From NCBI GenBank assembly GCA_036644375.1, contig JAVXQD010000059.1, forward strand, positions 1 through 8,897: a DNA stretch of 8,897 bases, read 5' to 3'. The number at the start of each line of letters is the position of its first letter. Positions within the stretch are counted from its first letter, which is position 1. The stretch is from CALWZE01 sp036644375. GTDB taxonomy: Bacteria > Bacillota > Clostridia > Oscillospirales > Ruminococcaceae. This document shows, in pieces, positions 6,387-8,897 of this stretch. A program made the position numbers and the translations under genes. The notes under the pieces are model-generated. The model saw only the letters and a list, made by a program, of their open reading frames with translations. It made no database searches and was not told the DNA's origin.

Positions 6387-6611
6387 CTATCGAAATTCAA
6401 ACAGCTTTGATATAGGAATATCCAATACCCTTGCAATGCTGAAAATCACATTAAGGGATACAGCACAATCATTGTTCTCAATGCGGGACATATGAGTCCG
6501 GCTAATCTCTATGCGGTCGGCAAGCTGCATTTGCGAAAGACCGCGTTCCTTGCGGTAGTATGCGATATTCAGCCCTAATTTTTTGTACTCTTCATAGTAT
6601 TGACGTTCCAT
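6387..6611 (-). CDS. XRE-family helix-turn-helix transcriptional regulator (first copy)
   Basis: A 74-residue protein that is essentially one Cro/C1-type HTH domain. The region L-G-L-N-I-A-Y-Y-R-K-E-R-G-L-S-Q (12-27) leads into the helix-turn-helix S-Q-M-Q-L-A-D-R-I-E-I-S-R-T-H-M-S-R-I-E (26-45), with the family's S-R-I-E-N recognition-helix ending. The remainder (V-S-L-N-V-I-F-S-I-A-R-V-L-D-I-P-I-S-K-L-F) is the usual helical tail that dimerises. The start at 6611 is fixed by a full GAGGTGAT Shine-Dalgarno 7 nt upstream. The gene is divergent from the 53-residue protein at 6927, across 315 bp rich in dyads. It is probably a DNA-binding repressor that controls itself and the divergent transcript; its targets are inferred from position only. 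Confidence 0.9.
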   Translation of the reverse strand: MERQYYEEYKKLGLNIAYYRKERGLSQMQLADRIEISRTHMSRIENNDCAVSLNVIFSIARVLDIPISKLFEFR

Positions 6612-6640
6612 AAGCTATATCACCTCGTTTATAGCTTATG
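6609..6640 (-). repeat. 10-bp inverted repeat enclosing the RBS and start codon of the first XRE gene
   Basis: CATAAGCTAT (6609-6618) and ATAGCTTATG (6631-6640) are perfect 10-bp inverted arms around a 12-bp centre. In the mRNA the loop contains GAGGTGAT and the downstream arm contains the ATG start. It could be a DNA operator for the encoded regulator, a translation-blocking hairpin, or both. Confidence 0.8.
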
Positions 6641-6926
6641 CAATTTTGAGCGTTATTACGACAACGTGCATGGTAATTTATGTTATATTACACGTTGCAT
6701 CATACGCGATGAGTATGATATACTTCTATTGTCTTACTCTCGCAATCGGAAAACGCATCCGCTATGCTACTTTCAAAATATTTTAAGTCTATATGTGTGT
6801 AAGGCGGCAATCGGCTCGCACCGCATGCAGAAAGCTTGCTCTTGCCGATTTTGAGAGACCCCCTGCCCATGACACAGTACCGCCAGCAAACGATATTGTG
6901 CTGCAATCATTATTGAGGTTAATATT
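6612..6926. other. Dyad-rich divergent control region and long leader
   Basis: A 315-bp gene-free interval between the divergent first XRE gene and the 53-residue gene. Besides the repeat at 6609-6640 it holds CAACGTG (6662-6668) with CACGTTG (6691-6697) around an inner GTAAT/ATTAC pair, and the perfect 7-bp repeat ATCATAC/GTATGAT (6699-6705/6713-6719). The last overlaps a plus-strand extended -10. A leader hairpin is possible from CGGCAA (6805-6810) and TTGCCG (6842-6847). No credible coding frame was seen. Confidence 0.6.
6716..6724 (+). promoter_or_regulatory. Candidate extended -10 promoter for the 53-residue gene
   Basis: TGATATACT contains an extended -10 (TG-n-TATACT). A weak -35, TTGCAT (6695-6700), lies 18 bp upstream. 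The -10 overlaps the right arm of the ATCATAC/GTATGAT repeat, so a bound regulator would block it. It implies a leader of roughly 195 nt before the ATG at 6927. Confidence 0.4.
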
Positions 6927-7088
6927 ATGTCCGATTATAAAGAAATGTATCATCTGCTTTTTAATAAAATCACTGACATCATTTGCGAACTGCAAACACT
7001 GCAGCAGCAGGCTGAGGAAATTTTCATGAGCCACGATGAGGCCACGATAATAGAACTCGCTCGTTCAACAGACAAGAAAGATAACTGA
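6927..7088 (+). CDS. Small 53-residue protein of the DYKxMYH type (first copy)
   Basis: Below usual gene-finder length but well supported. The ATG at 6927 has GAGG 8 nt upstream (6915-6918), and the protein reads M-S-D-Y-K-E-M-Y-H-L-L-F-N-K-I-T-D-I-I then an amphipathic, glutamine-rich helix (E-L-Q-T-L-Q-Q-Q-A-E-E-I-F-M). It ends in a charged tail (R-S-T-D-K-K-D-N). A second protein with nearly the same start (M-A-D-Y-K-K-M-Y-H) begins at 8864, also divergent from an XRE gene, which argues strongly that both are real. I recall similar tiny proteins beside XRE regulators in clostridial mobile DNA, but no function is known to me. It is convergent with the DpnI-like gene, 23 bp away, with no clear terminator between. 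It could be a co-regulator, an antirepressor or a defence-related peptide; this is conjecture. Confidence 0.8.
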   Translation: MSDYKEMYHLLFNKITDIICELQTLQQQAEEIFMSHDEATIIELARSTDKKDN

Positions 7089-7111
7089 TAGCAGTATAAC
7101 CTTTTTGCATT

Positions 7112-7897
7112 TTACACAATTTTTCTATACCGGCCGTTACCAAGAAACTCAATGTAACCTCGGTCTCTCAGCAACTGCATTTGCTGACGGATTTTCGGTC
7201 TGATATTATGGTTTTTCGGATGCTTGACAAGCAGGGTATGCTCAAACGAATACATATTTTCCAACGAAAACTGCTGTGAGCGGATGGTATTCAAACAGTT
7301 CAAAATATCCATCAGCCATCCGCGATCAGCTATATCCTTTACATTCAACGCACAGCATTTTTTAACCTCATTTACGACAGCACTTATGCCTTTTGCCTTA
7401 CCTTCGGAAATAATGGAAATTTTTCCTTGTGAGGGTATTTTATCAAGCAGAATATTGCAGCCGACCCATCCCGCTCTTCGTGCGCTGTCTGATAACGGCT
7501 TGCGCTTTTCTATAATATCAGGAACAAAAAAATGTTTGGGAATTAAAATAAGATCTTTTACTGTCAAATAATCTTTTGAATAATTCATAAAGAAAAAATC
7601 GGGATTTTGATTTCCCGTTATCCTCTGTATCATGGTTTCATACGCCCCATCACTTGACTTGTGCCCGAGTGTGCCTTTTTTGCTTTTCAGCTCATATTCG
7701 CTTTTGCATAATGGACAAAAGAAATCCGCAACAGGGCGATTGTTTGGAAAGCTGTTGATTTGCACGTTTCCGCACCGTGGACAGAACATGTTTTCGGCCA
7801 CCCATGCTTCTGTCAGAACTCTTGCAATCTGTGAGCCTGAATGCAAGCCTGAAATCTGTGTGATATTGGAATCAAAATGTAAATTCATGCTGTTCAT
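7112..7897 (-). CDS. dpnI: DpnI-like methyl-directed type IIM restriction endonuclease
   Basis: A 261-residue homologue of pneumococcal DpnI (254 residues), which cuts GATC only when the adenine is N6-methylated. Recognisable shared segments are N-N-R-P-V-A-D-F-F-C (52-61), E-L-K-S-K-K-G (69-75), D-G-A-Y-x-T-M (83-89), N-P-D-F-F-F (98-103), A-R-R-A-G-W-V-G-C-N-I (139-149), D-R-G-W-L-M-D-I-L-N-C (191-201) and K-I-R-Q-Q-M-Q-L-L-R-D (235-245). Zinc ligands C39-x2-C42 and C61-x2-C64 are present, and the PD-(D/E)XK active site is D58, E69, K71, aligning with D53/E64/K66 of DpnI. The C-terminal 75 residues match the winged-helix module that also reads the methylated site. All key residues are intact, so activity is likely. 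A second start, M4 (7888), aligns with DpnI residue 1 (M-N-L-H-F against M-E-L-H-F). AAAGGA is only about 2 nt from the first ATG but 11 nt from the second, so either may be used. No dpnD or methyltransferase gene is beside it. Confidence 0.95.
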   Translation of the reverse strand: MNSMNLHFDSNITQISGLHSGSQIARVLTEAWVAENMFCPRCGNVQINSFPNNRPVADFFCPLCKSEYELKSKKGTLGHKSSDGAYETMIQRITGNQNPDFFFMNYSKDYLTVKDLILIPKHFFVPDIIEKRKPLSDSARRAGWVGCNILLDKIPSQGKISIISEGKAKGISAVVNEVKKCCALNVKDIADRGWLMDILNCLNTIRSQQFSLENMYSFEHTLLVKHPKNHNIRPKIRQQMQLLRDRGYIEFLGNGRYRKIV

Positions 7898-8512
7898 ATT
7901 CCTTTAATCTTTTCTTACTGCAAAGCGTTGCCCATGCTTTATTTAACAACATGTCCCACCCATTTCTGATATTCCGCAACAAATAAAAGTCGGAAAGCGA
8001 AGCTGTGAGTTATCGTTGAAAGTGCAGCAAAGGCCCTGAGTCAGGGCTGAGTTTGGTATTCATTTCAGGGTTAGCTAAAGAGATGTATTTCATTAATAGC
8101 CATCCCGCTCTGCTAAGCTGTAAAATTCAGCTGAACGGGATAACTTTCCTCTTTTTTATTTTAAATGATTGGGATATAAAAATTATCGGTCAACATAATT
8201 TTCGTGACTGCATCAGTCTCATAGGCTGTTTTGAAGTGCTGCAAAACCGGAGTTTAAGCCACTGTCAAGCCTTTTGATACCCAGTCACATTCGCCGTACG
8301 CGATTGTAAATAGAAGCCACGATGGTCTGAAAGCGGCTTGAAGCTGTGGTTCTTTTCTTCATATTCTCGTGGATATTTGGATTATTACGAGTTTTTGTTA
8401 TCGGTGAAGATTAGTCAATATAGCAAATGCATAATTTAACACTATTTTTAGCAACAAATATTATTTTAGTGTATGCATAAAATTGTTGATGAATTTGCAA
8501 TAAATTTATATA
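7898..8512. other. 615-bp gene-free region with palindromes and possible decayed coding sequence
   Basis: No intact gene was identified. Visible structures are: GCCCTGA-G-TCAGGGC (8033-8047); ATCCCG/CGGGAT (8102-8107/8136-8141) enclosing AGCTG/CAGCT, followed by a T-rich plus-strand run (8150-8163); and an AT-rich nested repeat (8423-8498). On the minus strand between about 8385 and 8165 several short frames read like protein but are broken by stops. One example is F-K-P-L-S-D-H-R-G-F-Y-L-Q-S in the frame ending at 8265; another is H-F-K-T-A-Y-E-T-D-A-V-T in a different frame. This suggests an eroded gene or a dispersed repeat. The nuclease promoter must lie here or read in from the right. 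The best guess, TTGACC (8188-8193) with AATCAT (8165-8170), is weak. Confidence 0.5.
8423..8498. repeat. AT-rich nested inverted repeat downstream of the second XRE gene
   Basis: Three pairs of arms are nested around one centre: GCAAAT (8423-8428) with ATTTGC (8493-8498), ATGCAT (8427-8432) with ATGCAT (8473-8478), and ACACTA (8439-8444) with TAGTGT (8467-8472). It begins 15 bp beyond the stop of the second XRE gene. It lacks the GC-rich stem and T-run of a standard terminator; it may be a 3' stability hairpin or a protein-binding site. Confidence 0.55.
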
Positions 8513-8752
8513 TTACATAAGTAATTCATCATATGTCGTTTCTAAGATTTCTTTAATTGCTTTTAGCTGTGAAGCATAGATATGCTGTATGCCACGCTCA
8601 ATCTTAACAAGGCTTTCTCTCGTCATCGAAACACCTTGCAGATGAAGCTGTCTTATCAATTCCGTCTGCCCCATATTCTTGCCTAATCTTATCCTGCGAA
8701 TGTTTTTGCCAATATCTATATTTTCATCTGACTTTATTTTCTGTTCTAACAT
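8513..8752 (-). CDS. XRE-family helix-turn-helix transcriptional regulator (second copy)
   Basis: A 79-residue HTH protein. After a short charged lead (1-12), I-G-K-N-I-R-R-I-R-L-G-K-N-M-G-Q-T-E-L-I (14-33) starts the Cro/C1-type domain. The recognition helix region is V-S-M-T-R-E-S-L-V-K-I-E-R-G (41-54), followed by A-S-Q-L-K-A-I-K-E-I-L-E-T-T-Y-D-E-L-L, the usual closing helices. It differs in sequence from the first XRE protein but sits in the same position relative to a DYKxMYH small protein. The ATG at 8752 has GAGG about 8 nt upstream (8761-8764). It is divergent from the partial gene at 8864 across 111 bp that hold two similar dyads, its likely operators. Probably an autoregulating repressor; targets are inferred from layout. 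Confidence 0.88.
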   Translation of the reverse strand: MLEQKIKSDENIDIGKNIRRIRLGKNMGQTELIRQLHLQGVSMTRESLVKIERGIQHIYASQLKAIKEILETTYDELLM

Positions 8753-8774
8753 ACTTAATACCTCAAATTCGCCT

Positions 8775-8842
8775 GGACTGAAATCAGTTTTTCGGATTCA
8801 TTTTATAAGCATTGTATGTTATAATGGGACTAATATCAGTCC
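8775..8842. promoter_or_regulatory. Two related operator-like dyads between divergent genes
   Basis: GGACTGAAATCAGTTT (8775-8790) and GGACTAATATCAGTCC (8827-8842) share GGACT-n-A-n-ATCAGT. Each is a near-palindrome (ACTGA-AA-TCAGT in the first; GGACT-N6-AGTCC in the second). The second begins immediately after the plus-strand -10 at 8820-8825. The first lies just upstream of the second XRE gene's ribosome binding site. Position and repetition suggest binding sites for the encoded XRE protein. Confidence 0.6.
8817..8825 (+). promoter_or_regulatory. Extended -10 promoter for the second small-protein gene
   Basis: TGTTATAAT is a full extended -10 (TG-n-TATAAT). The -35 at 17 bp is weak (TTCATT, 8797-8802), as is usual for extended -10 promoters. 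The start would fall within the downstream dyad at 8827-8842, so a bound regulator would block it. Confidence 0.65.
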
Positions 8843-8863
8843 ACCATTTGAGAGGTAAAGATT

Positions 8864-8897
8864 ATGGCAGACTATAAAAAAATGTACCACACACTAT
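8864..8897 (+). CDS. Small DYKxMYH protein (second copy), truncated by window end
   Basis: Only the first 11 codons are present: M-A-D-Y-K-K-M-Y-H-T-L. Eight of the 11 match the start of the 53-residue protein at 6927. AGAGG lies 8 nt upstream (8851-8855). The gene is divergent from the second XRE regulator and has its own extended -10 promoter. The gene continues beyond the window, so length and function cannot be judged. Confidence 0.75.
   Translation, partial: MADYKKMYHTL

Noticed and set aside
6700..6906. 68-codon minus-strand frame in the divergent control region
   Set aside because: Lies across dyads and the leader, has no ribosome binding site, and its composition is unlike a protein.
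7872..8009. Minus-strand frame of about 45 codons overlapping the nuclease start (contains N-I-R-N-G-W-D-M-L-L-N-K-A-W)
   Set aside because: The only internal ATG gives 26 residues in a different frame from the nuclease, with no ribosome binding site. Possibly part of the decayed sequence, but unsupported as a gene.
8188..8193. TTGACC with AATCAT 17 bp downstream as a promoter for the DpnI-like gene
   Set aside because: The -10 matches at only four positions and lies about 270 bp from the gene; mentioned as the best guess only.
8083..8277. Plus-strand frame of 65 codons from an ATG (or 74 from a TTG at 8053) with a hydrophobic middle
   Set aside because: The purine-rich run directly abuts the ATG, leaving no spacing for a Shine-Dalgarno. 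Overlapping minus-strand frames look equally protein-like, and no family is recognisable.

Overview
The window looks like a chromosomal segment of a Gram-positive anaerobe of the Clostridia, plausibly near the Oscillospiraceae. The evidence is: GGAGG/GAGGTGAT-type ribosome binding sites; two consensus TTGACA/TATAAT promoters; S-box (SAM-I) and RFN (FMN) riboswitches; a RecD2-ComF pair; an ECF-type riboflavin transporter; and a small protein resembling the C-terminus of sodium-pump decarboxylase gamma subunits. Almost all genes lie on the minus strand. No rRNA, tRNA, insertion sequence or CRISPR array was seen.

Region 1 (about 1-6020) is ordinary chromosomal sequence. Reading along the minus strand from the right, it begins with ribU, which has its own consensus promoter and an FMN riboswitch with terminator. 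Next is metK, with its own consensus promoter and a complete SAM-I riboswitch with terminator, followed by a small one-helix membrane protein. A strong terminator hairpin closes that unit. The 5' arm of this hairpin also holds the -10 box of a candidate promoter for recD2. recD2 and comF then follow as a coupled pair with a TAATG overlap. A small OadG/MmdD-like protein with its own promoter lies furthest left. The two vitamin/cofactor units are each expected to be switched off by their product: FMN for riboflavin uptake, SAM for SAM synthesis.

Region 2 (about 6300-8897) is visibly more AT-rich and looks like acquired accessory DNA. Its centrepiece (7112-7897) is a clear homologue of DpnI, the restriction enzyme that cuts only N6-methyladenine GATC. 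It carries both Zn-binding CxxC pairs, the D-(X10)-E-L-K active site and a C-terminal winged-helix region. It has no methyltransferase partner in the window, as expected for a methyl-directed nuclease. On each side lies the same two-gene arrangement: a small XRE-type HTH regulator on the minus strand, divergent from a very small plus-strand protein beginning M-(S/A)-D-Y-K-x-M-Y-H. The first small protein is 53 residues (6927-7088); the second starts at 8864 and is cut by the window end. Both XRE-small-protein intergenic regions contain dyad symmetries and extended -10 promoters, suggesting autoregulated switches. A 615-base gene-free stretch (7898-8512) with several palindromes and possible decayed coding sequence separates the nuclease from the right-hand regulator.

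The features most worth following up are the DpnI homologue framed by duplicated regulator/small-protein modules, the start-codon-embedding inverted repeat of the first XRE gene, and the overlapping terminator/promoter ahead of recD2.
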